From Marsupella aquatica (Eukaryota > Marchantiophyta): a stretch of 64,000 nt of DNA. Location of the stretch: NCBI GenBank assembly GCA_973895155.1, contig OZ316892.1:27838001-27902000 (forward strand). Reading direction: 5' to 3'. The position numbers and the translations under genes were made by a program. Below the pieces are notes generated by a model that did not search any database, was not told where the DNA came from, and saw only the letters and a list, made by a program, of their open reading frames with translations. Shown piece by piece: positions 13,001-24,526 of this stretch (within the stretch, counting starts at the first letter, position 1; each line of letters starts with the position of its first letter).

Positions 13001-16000
13001 TAGCTCGTCACTGCTTGAGAGCCACGTGAGCTATGGCACAAACATTGGAAAAGCGGAGTTAGAGTCAGTTGCCCAGAGGTATGCAAGACATGTATTGGTA
13101 GGTTGCAAAGGCATTACCAAAAATCATCTGCAAAGTAAGCTTCGATAGTTTCTAGAATAACCATCTGATTTAAAGTAAGCAAGGTGTGGTTTCCTTCGCA
13201 ACTACTGCAAAGAGCTTTCCATAACAGGGGAAAGCAATAGCTTGCAATTTTGGCACCTTGTCCAAGCCAGGGCGAACACTGTTGTCAAGCTGAAGTACAC
13301 GGTCTGAGACTAAACCTCGCATCACTGGATCCATACCTCCTAGTAGCTGCATCCAAGAATGCAGAGGACCAGAACGAGCCAAATGCTGAAATTAGGCACT
13401 TAACATAACTCCAAGCGTCCTCAAATTGATCAGGATGGCAATGAGACTGTGAATGTAACCACGTGAAAATCAAATAATAGTCGCTTAATTGAATGCGCAA
13501 ACCTTATTGTAGTCACGAGCAACAAGGAGAACATTGGTGCGCAAAACCCACACGTCTGGATGATTGGTCAAAAACTCCGTGGCAAAGCGTGGAATTTCAA
13601 ATCCCAAGACTGTCCAATAGTGCACCTGACCCCGCAGTCATAATTGTACCTCCAAAACTTAATGGAAACTGAAGCTGATATAATCCTCAAAGACAGACAA
13701 ATGCTTGCATGGAATGTGAAAGGAAAAAATCTTAAGGGCCACAGATAGCTGTTTGGGGCAGGCAGGCAAAAGGAACTCTATGGAGGACATTAGTAGCAGT
13801 CATTGTGTTCCCCACCCAGACTTCCATTTGTGTCCAACCCATGGAATTAGTCAATCTACTGAGATCATCGAATCCGTGAAATTTAAGATAAACTTTGAAA
13901 TTTCACCTCATGAAAGAGTGTCAATAAGCTTGGATCAAATTTCAGCACCACAACACCTTCTCCAGCTTCATCCAACAGGTTTTTCTCCAGTTTCTTTGTA
14001 TAATGAGGATCCCCACTCTGTGTCCATTCAGCGTGCTGACTGTGTACAAACTGCAGCATTACAATCAGCCAAATCTGTGAATACGTCTGAACTCATAAAT
14101 ACAACCCCCAAACTGTGGTACAGCTGCTACTATTATGGATCGCAGTTCCAAAAGTGCACAGCTTTGGTCAAACAGCAGGTGAACGTCCCCGTCGTTAACC
14201 TGACCTGGTCAATGGAGGTTACTATATGATTGTATTGGATAGTAAGGTCAGGACGATCATAATCTTCCAGCAAATAGGGTGCAGCTTCAAGTAAGAGCGC
14301 CATGGGCTTCTTGAGTCTACGTTCAAAGTGCAATGACCAAATTGCAGAACCAGCATACTGTGGGAATGAGAAGTCCATCAGAGGTCGCCTACGCAATTGA
14401 TCAAACTGTTTTTTTAACATAGCCAGTTCCGTCCCAAACGCTGTAAAAACCTGCCATACAATGTTATAAGAGAAACTTAAAATTTGAGTTCATCGTAGTG
14501 GAACAAACTCTTCCAGGTAAACAAGTGAAAACAACTTAGGATGCATACCCGCACCACTTTTGTTACCGAAGGTCTCTCCTGTGTGATATTTACTCACATT
14601 CCCCTCTCTCTGATAGCTTGAAAGGATGACGTGTTTTTCGCTAGCTTCATGGCCAATCTTGTTTAAGAGAATTAATGATAAGTTCCAACTTCAATCAAAA
14701 CACCGCTCACAGAAGAGATGGCGAACCTCCACTCATTGGATTGGAACTCAATTTTTATGCCTAGCTTCTCTCTGTTATTCCTGTCCAATCTTCCACTGGG
14801 ATTATGGACCATAAAGCACTGAATCATTCGCTGTCAAGGGTTACCAGTAGATCATTACTTGCTCGGTCATTTTCTCCACGCAATGGCGAATCGGTGCCCG
14901 GCAAGCCATTAGCTTGAATGCTTCCAGTAACTCAATACTTTCTGACAGTGATGATGCATGTCGGAAACCCATCAACATGGTATTTTGCATCATGACCTGC
15001 AAGTAAGTTTTAATTAGTTTTTTCAAGTGCAGCAGCATTGTTCAAAAAGGAGCCCTAAGACAGCAGACAATGGACAACTGGAAAGCTGAGTAGAAATAAA
15101 GCAGAGTCCAACAAAACTTTTGAGTACTCTTGTTTTTTTCCTTTACTTTGACTTGTGTACTCTTTATGTATAGGAAACGAATTAAGTGACGGACGGTCCG
15201 GAACTCTAACATGTAGGGCTCAAACATGTCTCATAGGCTGTACATCAAATGTCCGTTGTGATGCCAAAGACGACGCTCTGTGACTTGTCATGTGAATAGT
15301 TCAGAAGAATCACCTCCAAATCAGTAGCCCCCTCCTTAAAATCATGAAAGTCATCGTGCCAGCTAGTAACCTTCACATCCAGGAGATTGTAGGAGAGAGC
15401 CCGCATGTGGTTGACCAACTTGTGAAAGGTGTCTTGAGAGTCTGTCAATGACTTCGTTAACTCCAGACCTCTTGAACCTCCAAAGGCTGGCAACTTTAAG
15501 TTGCGAGAAAACTGGCTCTGGGCATCACAGACCTGTGACAGGAAATATTTCGCACCGTTAGCTGTCAAACGAGCAGGGCAGCCCATAATACTACACATCC
15601 ACAGGAGGTTTCTTTCAATGACCCTCTCGGGGCACCTAGCCAGTGAAGCATTATGATATCGATTAATCCTATTCAATCCGCACCTAGCATTAGTCTTCAC
15701 TAATTGAAATTGAGCACAGAAGGGGAAGAAAGCCAGCAGAAGTTCCTTCAGAAATCAGTGATACGCTTGAGAGGGAGGAGGAAAAACCTCAAGCATGTCA
15801 TGACATCGCTGAAGAAATGCTTCAATAGGTGCAAAGATAATTTTGGTCCCCCAGTCAGTAACTTGTCTGAGATCTCCACCATTTTGTAGTGACATTCTGC
15901 CAGATACCTCCGTCATTGTATTGTAAACTCTTTTCCATGCTTCACAAGCGTGGATACTTTCCAGTAGAGCAAGTTTACTTTTCTCAACGTCACCTTCAAA

Positions 16001-18397
16001 TATTTTCTCCAATCCTATGCCAGCAGAGCACCTGTTAATGATCTCATTGCTAACCTGCAAAACAATTGAACGTGCTGAGAAATGAGATGCCTGAGTGTAA
16101 TTTGTTCGGATTGCTTGAACCACATAGGAACCACACAACGTTTGGAATATAGGGTTGATAAACAAAAGGGGTTGGCAGCACCTTGCACAAAAGGCCGGTT
16201 ATCTTCTCTGAAGTATTGTAAAACTGACTAACTTTCCAGATCATGCGGATGCGGAGGAGGAGCTGGGGGAGGATAGGAGGTATATCATGGATCTTCGATG
16301 TTGACAAACGCTTGCAGTGCTCTTCAATAACTGCCACAAACTTAATGTTCTCTTCTGCATACATTGCCTCTTGTCCAATATGGTTGCAGAGGCTTATGAA
16401 GGGACCCAAATATGATGACCTGAATTTCTCAAGGATGGCCAACATGTCTTTGACTCGCTGCAGCACAAATGGGATTAAATTGGCGGGTCGCAGACATGAA
16501 CTGAGATTGACCGGGCTCAAAATGATTAGAGTTTGTGCGAACTGTACTCTTTTCATCAGCAAATTCCTGAGGCACAGTATTTGTCAGAACAGATTAAGAG
16601 AAGTTGGGATAATCTAGGTCTCAGGTTTATACTTGGTCATTCATTTGATCACGGAGTCCTCCAAGATTAATGTTCCTTTTTCGCCAGAATGCAATCTCTG
16701 CCAACGGACCAGTTGAGTCATCCTCCACGTATGCTTCCTGACTTCTAACTACCTGAGTTCAAGCACAAAGAGAAAATAATATGAATCCTCTCCGAGCTGG
16801 GCAGAATTTTCTCTTGAACACAATGCAAAGATAAACGCTGACTCAGATGAACAACCAGTGCATATTAAGTTTTACCTCTTTGATCTGGCGCGTCCACCGG
16901 ATGAGGATTGACTCAAGTCTCTGAGTTAATTCTTTATTCTTTGCCAGGACTGCCGGATTACCAGTCAACTCAAGGGAAGGCAAATAGAGCAGAGTTTGCC
17001 CTTTTGCTACATATATAGACTCGTTCAAAGTGGTGAGGAACTTATCGAGATCTTCTTTAAAATCCTTTGTCACACTTATTTGCCAGCTTTCATTGTAAAG
17101 CATAAGGGGAACATATACTGCCTGTCTCTCATTCATGACAACGAAAACTTGTCAGTCTATGTACTGGCTGGTCATAATCGTTAAAAAAATTGAATGATCT
17201 AAGTAGTAAGATTCCCAACTTCTCAACAAATGTACGCAGATGGCCTGGATGAGTATATTGTGAAGTTCGAACAGGAAAACTCTATTAATATCGCAAGAGT
17301 TGCATCTGTTTTCAGCACTCTCAATTTAAACATTTCCCCGCTACCAGCTGCCATATGGCCCCTCGATATGATACAGAATCTGAACTCAATTGGCCCAAAT
17401 CAGTCTCTTAGCAGCACCTGTAATAGCCGAAGTAAGGCCTCACTAGGGCTGCCCCTGATCATTAGGCATTGCACTCGCTTATGAATATTTGTTGCGTCCA
17501 ATTCCTCTCCTGGATTCCGCAGCAGCACAACTATCTGCATCTCACAACCCAAAAACAGGTTCTTTGAGCATATTCTTAAAGACAAAGCTTGACACCCTGT
17601 CTGTCGATCTCCATCACCGGGTTTTGCTACTAGATGGCTCAAGTTGCTAAATGACCTTAGGGATGATTCTTTGTGACGATTTTGGAGGGACAATAGTACT
17701 TCGAAGACCCGCAAAATTTTCTTCTAGTCAACCACAGTGCAGCTACGTGAGGACAGGTTCTTGAGAATCATTAACAATGGAAGAATAGGAGCATCCACAC
17801 GTTTGCTCTAGTGACAAACCATTCCTTCGAGTATTTAGGAAGTGCAGGGCTTGCTAACATAAATTTTTCCTCTCGGTCCTGGAATCTTCAAATCAATGGT
17901 CTTGACTGTTACTTCCTTGCGTTGAAGGTAAAATGAGAATACTTTAAAATGTTCTCCTCAGAAAGAAAACTAGTAGCGATTGAGAGACTTGAGTTCCCTG
18001 TAGTGGGTCTTTTACCCAGTGAGTTTTGTCTACAGTTCATGGTGTGTTCTATCAGGGAGACAGGGGGATGTCAAAGTCCTTTGATTGCCAACAAATATGA
18101 CGAGAGAGTCCAGACCTCATCCCAACGCTGTGGGAACGAGGTACTGCAATGCAGCATCAGGTGTTCATCTGCAAAACAGAAGAGCCTCCCGTTTGTTGAG
18201 CTCCGCAGGAACCCAGCTGCAATCTGCGCCTGCTTGGTGCCGAAAACCGTGGTCTTTCTGATCAGCTTCATCTGCTTTGCAACCCACTGGACCTCAGCTG
18301 ACAGGGCAGCTTCTTCCAAAGCATCACTTTGCAGAATCACTGACATTGGCTTGTCCACCAACATGGACTCCGGTATCACAACTTTTAAGGGGTCCAT
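1..18397 (-). CDS. DHC10/DNAH2: Axonemal inner-arm dynein heavy chain, DNAH2/DHC10 (I1/f 1-beta) type; 3' part beyond the left edge
   Basis: This is the ATPase heavy chain of an axonemal inner-arm dynein, which powers sperm flagellar beating. Forty-three minus-strand exons give about 2,660 residues, against roughly 4,400 in the family; AAA4, stalk, AAA5, AAA6 and the C-terminus lie off the window. Exons in order: 18397-18116, 17534-17418, 17121-16876, 16752-16633, 16457-16182, 16054-15788, 15532-15314, 14996-14859, 14450-14205, 14050-13907, 13625-13503, 13346-13257, 13030-12689, 12597-12433, 12298-11996, 11816-11671, 11496-11418, 11065-10965, 10668-10609, 10327-10177, 9914-9756, 9590-9492, 9420-9339 (end unsure), 9243-8981, 8619-8451, 8220-8074, 7869-7702, 7467-7336, 7065-6862, 6712-6542, 6263-6148, 5898-5736, 5400-5260, 4936-4746, 4288-3904, 3712-3353, 2832-2431, 2315-2163, 2004-1706, 1481-1337, 1069-893, 472-362, 136-1. 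Splice phases agree throughout except 9420/9243. The subfamily call rests on recalled DNAH2 features such as the PPLELLKLW and NPAEGEQY segments. Confidence 0.93.
1337..2004 (-). CDS. DHC10/DNAH2: Dynein heavy chain AAA2-AAA3 exons (2004-1706 and 1481-1337)
   Basis: The first exon encodes [21 protein letters not shown] and [16 protein letters not shown]; the second encodes [22 protein letters not shown] and VPTVDT. The [11 protein letters not shown] segment and the spacing to ASVDEEGR were used to favour DNAH2 over other axonemal types. The Arg codon between DFDP and FPATG is split AG|G across the intron. Confidence 0.94.
2163..2832 (-). CDS. DHC10/DNAH2: Dynein heavy chain AAA2 (two exons, 2832-2431 and 2315-2163)
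   Basis: The first exon has the AAA2 P-loop GKSGSGKT (about residue 2,203), then [19 protein letters not shown] and [20 protein letters not shown] with [10 protein letters not shown]. The second has [20 protein letters not shown], a universal dynein block, followed by [14 protein letters not shown]2 binds nucleotide but is thought to hydrolyse it poorly in the family. Both junctions are phase 0. Confidence 0.96.
3353..3712 (-). CDS. DHC10/DNAH2: Dynein heavy chain, AAA1 small subdomain to AAA2 exon
   Basis: The exon encodes [15 protein letters not shown] and then [18 protein letters not shown] and SDLFPGLEL, the conserved end of AAA1 and lead-in to AAA2. Both junctions are phase 0, joining FATAK to VLAKKV upstream and FIPKIIQ to LYDCML downstream. 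Confidence 0.95.
3904..4288 (-). CDS. DHC10/DNAH2: Dynein heavy chain AAA1 exon with Walker B and sensor I
   Basis: The exon carries [31 protein letters not shown] (Walker B with catalytic Glu), and [19 protein letters not shown], the diagnostic dynein AAA1 segment with sensor and arginine. All catalytic residues expected for an active AAA1 are present. The exon starts after CTGCAG; the open frame continuing to the right of 4288 is intron. Confidence 0.97.
4746..4936 (-). CDS. DHC10/DNAH2: Dynein heavy chain AAA1 exon with Walker A
   Basis: The exon encodes [14 protein letters not shown], then [11 protein letters not shown] and the AAA1 P-loop GPAGTGKT (about residue 1,921), the main ATP-hydrolysing site of all dyneins. 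Acceptor CAG and donor AG|GTATAA are clean. The last codon is split (AG|A, Arg) and is completed by the next exon at 4288, giving [14 protein letters not shown]. Confidence 0.96.
5260..9243 (-). CDS. DHC10/DNAH2: Dynein heavy chain linker exons (DHC_N2 region), exons 24-33
   Basis: Ten exons, residues ~1,319-1,876, encode the linker whose swing over the AAA ring makes the power stroke. Visible blocks are [18 protein letters not shown] (9243-8981), [14 protein letters not shown] (8619-8451), [18 protein letters not shown] (8220-8074), [15 protein letters not shown] (7869-7702), [16 protein letters not shown] (7467-7336), [18 protein letters not shown] (7065-6862), [14 protein letters not shown] and [11 protein letters not shown] (6712-6542), [22 protein letters not shown] across 6148 and 5898, and [16 protein letters not shown] (5400-5260). 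The order and spacing match DNAH2-type chains. The exon at 7467-7336 appears to end in a GC donor. Confidence 0.92.
5998..6049. repeat. TTTTC microsatellite in a dynein intron
   Basis: About ten CTTTT units, the last ones changed to CGTTT, lie in the intron between the exons at 6263-6148 and 5898-5736. On the coding strand this is a purine tract. Confidence 0.85.
9339..17534 (-). CDS. DHC10/DNAH2: Dynein heavy chain tail exons (DHC_N1 region), exons 2-23
   Basis: These 22 exons encode residues ~95-1318, the tail that dimerises the heavy chains and binds intermediate chains at the doublet microtubule. Recognisable blocks in order are GQTLLYLP and RWTRQIKE (17121-16876), [12 protein letters not shown] (16752-16633), [13 protein letters not shown] (16457-16182), LKLPAFGG and [14 protein letters not shown] (15532-15314), [16 protein letters not shown] and LLVARDYNK (13625-13503), [17 protein letters not shown] across 13257 and 13030, and VVPRL...SFYE (12298-11996). 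The intron at 11066-11417 holds an open frame without dynein similarity, which I read as non-coding. The 3' end of the exon at 9420-9339 is unresolved. Confidence 0.88.
18116..18397 (-). CDS. DHC10/DNAH2: Dynein heavy chain, first coding exon
   Basis: The exon encodes residues 1-94, starting [13 protein letters not shown] chose the ATG at 18397 because stops lie in frame just upstream and no earlier ATG is open. Its end, [12 protein letters not shown] then CSTSFP, aligns with the short conserved N-terminal block of DNAH2-type chains and leads in phase 0 (donor GTCTGG after RWDE) into the exon at 17534-17418. The first half of the exon is not conserved in anything I recall, so an additional upstream exon cannot be excluded. 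Confidence 0.7.
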
Positions 18398-20418
18398 TGT
18401 TTTCCGTCACTGAGCTCTTGTTTGATCAGGGAGCGATTCGAGGATAGCGTTTCAGACCAGTAGTTCACACCCCCAAGGAGAGTTTGCCCCGTACCCCTCG
18501 AGAGATATTACTAGCACCACCGGCCGGGAGATGGCACCTTTTCATACTTTGAAAATTCCGCAGAAACCTTTCATCACGAGGATTGAATTGCTGGTACTTA
18601 AACGCGTCACTCGGAGCGTATATGTCTTGTAAAGCTAACCCCTCCATCAGCCAGAGTGGATATATCTTGCAATGTCTTGATGAGTGTTGTTTGAGATCAA
18701 TTCTTGAACCAGAGCATTGAAGTTATGGGAGCTTGCGCTGGGAACTTGCTGCTAACTTTGACAGATTGATAACGATGTATCTACATTGTCCCGTTGGCGA
18801 CTTCAGTCGGCAGTTGATTGATCAACTCATACAATTTTCGTTCAATTTCAGTAGCTGATATGCAAACTTCCCTGTCTTTTGAGCAGAATATTTTTGTTAG
18901 ATTCATGATCGATGAGGAAGCTGGAGCTCATTAACATTCCCCATTTCTTCTTCGTCGGTAATAAACCTTACCAAGATCCTATGCTGGCAAGGAAATGCCA
19001 ATTCAGCATTGGGAATCTGGGAACAGAGTTGACATTTGTGGAAAACGGGATTATTGTTAGCACTCCCAACAAACAGGATCGGACTTCTTCCCAGAACCAC
19101 AATGGGGACAAGAAAAAATGTCACAAGAGATGAAATCTGAAGTCCATTGTCGGAAGAGTTTTCCTCAATCCGAATTGTCGTTCAGTGATCGGTGACCCAT
19201 CCTGAAACAAAAATCTAGGCTGCATTGATCTGCAATAGCGCTCATTAAGCGACACGAGAGACAAACCCAAAAGTGTTGGGGACGTCCGATCGCTTAGGAC
19301 GCTAGCAGCGATCAATTTAACATGAGAGATCGATTACACACGCTTACCCGAGACAATAGTATCAGTTCAAAAGTCCATCCGAAATTTGTGGTATGATACC
19401 GTTATGGTGACCAAAACCCTAATTGCAGCTTTGGCACTACATCGATGCTTCAGCCGATAGGACAGGCAAATAGGCTAATAACGGGAGGAAGCAGGGCCCG
19501 GCGCAACCGCGTACACTCTTATCGAGAAGCACGCTGAGTGACCGGCCTCGAAACTGGGACAGTTCTCTCCTCAAAAAATTGACAATTCGAAGTGCTTCAG
19601 ACTCGCATAAATTCTGAATTTCGTCGGCAGGGCATTCCGCCTCCGGAATCTACACTCACCATCGAGACACGCTAACAAGCCACTCGTTTCGAAAACAGAA
19701 CTTCGTACGTCTCTGCTCGAAGTCGACCAATTTCGAAGTTCTAGCTTCAAACTCAGGGGGAGAAATCAATCCCGATTTCGTTGGCATGGCATTCCGCTGC
19801 CAAATCTCTTTCAGAAAAAAAAAGCTTCCGTGTTGTGCACGATACTCTTGCGATGTTGTTGAGCCTGGTGGGATTGCAGCTCATTCGAGCATGGTCGCGA
19901 TCGACCTCTCCCTCGGGTGCGTGGGCTACATAAGTGCGTTATCAGTTAGGAGAGCAATTTTACAAAGGAAACCTGACTATTGTCTATATACAGTTTACCG
20001 TGTATAAGTGCATCGTGTATAAGTGCATTATATACAGTCACCGTGGATAGCTGCAGCGTTTATAAGTGCATTATGTGGGTAAGTACAGGTTGATCATGTA
20101 GTCCCCTAATATTACAACATTTACTTTTTTGTATATTGCACAGTTTGTAAGTGCAGTAGACTTTACTAAAATAAAAATACATAGGCGCATGTCCATCTGT
20201 AAGAGTGCACACTCATTAATCAATCAAACCAATAAACTTAGGAAACAAAACCACTAGGAGAACTTAAAAGAAGGGGTGTCACTTTGTCTTCCTGGGAGAA
20301 TTCACTTTCCACACGGTAGACTGAATATTTCACTAGCCCAATGCCAGCATCTTGCACACTATTGTCAAATAGTGAGCATGCAGGCTGAAGTGTTATTGAG
20401 CACAAGTGCGCTTGTGAT

Positions 20419-20536
20419 GTCGGATATGTGGGGAGTCGGTGAGTTGGTCTGATCACTGGATTTCAACTAGTGTACAAGTCGGATATGTGGGGAGTCGGTG
20501 AGTTGGCCTGATCACTGGATTTCAACTAGTGTACAA
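20419..20536. repeat. Tandem duplication, two 59-bp units
   Basis: Each unit starts GTCGGATATGTGGGGAGTCG and ends CAACTAGTGTACAA. The units differ at one base (GGTCTG versus GGCCTG), so the duplication is recent. Confidence 0.95.
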
Positions 20537-20598
20537 CTTACCGGGAGAGTGACAGGTTGGGAAAACCAGAGTGGCACCTTTGGGCTCATCTCATGGTT

Positions 20599-20660
20599 GA
20601 TAAAAATGTCACCATGATCAAACTTATGAGATGATAAAAATGTCACCATGATCAAACTGT
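20599..20660. repeat. Tandem duplication, 34-bp period
   Basis: The core GATAAAAATGTCACCATGAT occurs at 20,599 and again at 20,633, each followed by CAAACT. Confidence 0.9.
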
Positions 20661-22095
20661 CACAGAGGCTTCCAACCAAAGTGACCTCTGTAAACAGACA
20701 GAGAGAAAGAATGGGGGTGCATGTAATATTGTTTAATTGGTTCCTTTTTTGTTTTCCTCCGTTTCCTATTTTCCTTTCCCCAAACTGGTCAAGATTACTA
20801 ACTTGTCCCAAAACCTCATTTAAGTGTCACCCATTTTGTCTGCAAGTTAGCTTAACCAGACTAGACTAACCAAGATGACACATAATTGTCTATTGATATA
20901 TACATGGAGGTTTATAACTTGTCTACGCTGCATGGGGCTTATAATTTATCCAAGCTGACCCCTGCAACTGTGAAACAGTGAAATGAGGGAACCAGAACAC
21001 AGTACTGTAGTTTTTGCTCGTACAAAATAGTCTACACTTATGATCTGGTGAGTGTCAAATCTTGTCACTCAAGCAGACTGCAACAACCCACATGAATCAC
21101 TTTGAACAATACTTGTTACTCCAAATTCACTTTCTTTTCTAAATTTTTCTTTCATGATGCTTCATATCACAAGTGCTTCTCCAGGCGACAACCTACCAAG
21201 AAAGATCCGGATTTCTTGATGCCTATAGAATTTAAAGAGAGTTCGTAACAGTGGAAGGGTCCAACTAGTTAGCAAAGAGAAAAGGCAAGAAGGCCAACGA
21301 TCCCTCATGAACAAAAATATTGCAAACTCAGCTTTCAATCAACAATAATGACTTGCAAGCTCCTGCTTTGTGCTTCGACATTGCAAAAGCGTTCCGTTCC
21401 TGTGTGCTTCTTCGGAGGTATACATCGTTCACTTGATCAGGCTGAGGGGATTAGATCCTGAAAAACCTGTGCTGAATCCTGCTCTGAAGTGATCCTCAGT
21501 CCCTGCACTATTATTGTATGGGAGGTTTACTATGTTTTCGGGTATTTCAATGTCATGCAATCAAGAGCTAACGAAGAGCATGCGTAGAACCAACCTTCAC
21601 GCCCTAACACACTCTATGAAACAAATTTCATTTGAACACAATTCCCATCATAGAGCCACGCTTTTGCAGTCTAGAACTTTGGCAAGAATTTTTTTATCAT
21701 GAAAACAGCTTCACACCATATGCAATTTATTGGATACATGGGAACCAGTGATCTACATCATTCCTTTGAGACACAGCATCATGTGGTACTCTTGCTGAGA
21801 GTACTCTTATCCCAAATCGATCCATTTAGCTATTACAATGCGACTGCATTGCCCCTTTACACTGCTCATCCGACCAGCCACAGGCTTTCTCACAAAATTG
21901 GTCGTAGACAAGACGGGTTATTCTAACACATCTGGAGATCCACTATTTTCAAGCTGGTTGAAAAAATCAACCGTGCCTCTTCTTCTTCAAGGTAATATGA
22001 AATGCACGTCACTGCTGTTTTAATCCTAATTCTAATGCTAATTCTCTAGAAGACCGAGCCTAAGATGCTGTCCTCATTGTGAAAGCAAAGGTACC

Positions 22096-23642
22096 TTATG
22101 CCATTGACGGCCTCTTCATTTTCTTTGGTTTCTTTTGCTTGTACGGTTTGTCCATTTCGCGATCTCTCAGAAATCCAACTAATAAAACCAGAGCCCAGAA
22201 CACAAAACCACCTTGACCCCATCCTCCGCCTCCACCCCCTCCCCCTCCACCGCCATCTCCATCCCTAGGTGGAAAACCTCCATCTCCATCAGCTAATTTG
22301 GGAGTCATTTGCTTGGCTGCAAGGCAAAGGATAGCTCTGTCAGACTTACTAAACGTTTGATGCAACAGATAACAAACTACGGGCACCGACATTGACCACG
22401 ATGTCCTGAGAAACCGATGGTCTTCAGAAGGTAAGTAGTCCCCACAGATCAAACTTTCACTGCACAGAAAATTTGGCACGGGTGTCCAACATAATCCAAC
22501 TTCCGGGAAACGTGCCCACAGGCATACACTAAACAGCTTTCGTCAGAGGGAAAAGTCATTAGAGAACCAACAACAAGGGATCTTAAGCCATTGGGACAGC
22601 ACAAACTAACGTTACTTGAACATCATGAACATTCGAATACATATTTTTCACAAAGTCCACAGAATATCCACGCGAGAATATAATGGAGAAAGAATCTATA
22701 CACGCGAAGGCAAAAATGTCACTGACGACGTGAAAGCACAAACAACGCATCGCATTAGCAAAACTTCCTAAACAACGGACTACCATATATTCATTCTGGC
22801 ACCCAAGCACCTCGGGAACTTGCTACTCTTTTGCTGCTCATTGGTCCCCAAAGATCCAAAAAACATAAATAATTTGCCTCGCACCGACTCGCTTTAGATC
22901 GCCCAAACAAATTTCTAGCCATTCGCAACGTGGGTCACGGCGTTGTCGGACCTATGAGCATAATTTATCTCACTCGCCAACTAAAGCTTGGAAAGGTTTG
23001 CAATATTCATGAGAAAGCCAGTCCACTTACATTCAAGAGGAACTTTATTGACAGATATCGTCTCATTCTTTATGGTTTGCGTTTGCCCCTCTCCTTCCGC
23101 TTGACACCTAGTTCCCTGAAATCAGCCACTGGACGTCAGGATCATGTGCACCGTAAACAAGGAAGTGCACTACAAATCTACCATGGAGAAAGTACCAACA
23201 GTTCCTTTCAATGCATTGAAAATCTCGACAGAGAACTTCTTGTAAACACTTTCGGCAGACATGTAGCTTCTTGACGAGGAGCGCCAGGTATCGCTAGCCA
23301 TCGAGAGATCTCGCAAGGCAAACACTCACCAGAGACGGTGCTCAATTTTATCTTCGACAACATGCCATCACTGTTCAGGGGTAAACCCTAACAGAAGGCT
23401 GAAACTGAGAAAGAAACACTCACCAGAGCTGCTGTGCATTGAAAAAGACCAGTAGCAGTGCCTCTGCGGTCAATTCCTAACCCCAACGGCGTTAACCTCG
23501 GCCGTCTAGCTGCAACGAGCGACAATGACGTCGACTCCTCTTTCTTCTCCCGGTTCTTCCTCGGCAAATTCTGGGAGCCAATTCCCTCCAGAATAGATCG
23601 ACCAGCTCCTACCGCCCTACCTGCGGTCCCTGTCTCAACCAT
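22096..23642 (-). CDS. Small glycine-rich single-span membrane protein, probably organellar (three-exon model)
   Basis: The best part is the last exon, 22316-22096: a run of eleven glycines, then WGQGGFVFWALVLLVGFLRD, one hydrophobic span, and a basic tail (KPYKQKKPKKMKRP). This layout recalls plant organellar proteins with polyglycine followed by W..GGF and a span, such as the FERTILITY RESTORER RF2 group; that is recollection. The model adds exons 23642-23424 (73 residues, rich in Arg and Ser, possibly a transit peptide) and 23387-23330, which join in frame to give 165 residues. The intron between them would be only 36 nt, shorter than plant introns normally are, so the 5' structure may be wrong, for example alternative first exons. 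Confidence 0.45.
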
Positions 23643-24526
23643 GCACTTGCATGATTAGATGAGAATTCCAGCCCTGTTTCTCAGCTGAACCACAAAACTG
23701 TCGAGGCAAAAACAATGCTCATGCTCGGGAAATGCAACTCTGACGAGCTAAGCAATCAATCCATCAAAGATAACGACTTCCTAACAAAACTCTCACAATC
23801 AAAAATAACCCTGCCCAGCCAAAACCCTCATCACTCTTCGTCGAAACCCCCTTCCCGACTAAAACGTCTAAAACTCTCTACAGTAATTCAGCACCACCCA
23901 ACTCACCGATCGCCCGCCGGGCAACGACATGCTCCACCAGGCTCCCCATAGCCGCTCCACACCTATCCGCACCACAATTGGCCAAACCCCGCAAAACGCC
24001 GAGTGAGAAGAAATCCAAAATCGCTCTCTCCAAACGCTCTTGTCCCCCTCAATCAAAGAGCACCAAACATCCAATTCCACTCTCCAATTTCACGCACCAA
24101 AATCCACCAACAACGAACAACAATCTGCCGTCACCCTACAAAACGCTTGAGCGACGAGGATCCCAATCCCGCTCTACAGTACCGCTCACCCACCGAAAAA
24201 CTCCAGGAATTCCGAGTCCGCTCCTGAGCCAAGAATCAATTCTTCCGTTCCGCAGCACACGCTGTCGTCTTCGTCGTCGTCGTCTTCGACCTCGTCACCT
24301 CGTGGGTGTTGGCGATGGTGCCGTGATGGTGATCAATTACGCTACTGCGTTCAGCGATGTCGCGGCGTCCTGCTTTGCTAAGAGGCCACACCTGTCCCGT
24401 CTTCTTTGCGTTCTGGAAAAGAAGGAACTCCGTTTCTTCGGTTCGCTCAAGAAAACAACGTGGGCGATGAGCGAATGCTCCTTATCTCGAAAAGAGCTGA
24501 CAAATGCTCCCCTTCTGTTGGAGGAC
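23643..24526. other. Upstream region of the glycine-rich gene
   Basis: The stretch is C- and A-rich, with no recognisable gene. A plus-strand open frame at 23,978-24,535 is Ser/Pro/Arg-rich and runs into the repeat array that follows; I read it as non-coding. The region may hold the promoter of the minus-strand glycine-rich gene. Confidence 0.4.

Larger units (their letters stand above)
18398..22095. other. Intergenic region upstream of the dynein gene
   Basis: No gene is recognised. The part next to 18,398 must hold the 5' UTR and promoter of the dynein gene. Around 19,975-20,075 there are several loose copies of a GTGTATAAGTGCAT motif. Two short tandem duplications follow at 20,419 and 20,599. 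Short open frames here show no familiar motif. Confidence 0.5.

Noticed and set aside
18465-18647. Short minus-strand frame upstream of the dynein start
   Set aside because: No family motif, and stops separate it from the start codon; more likely 5' UTR.
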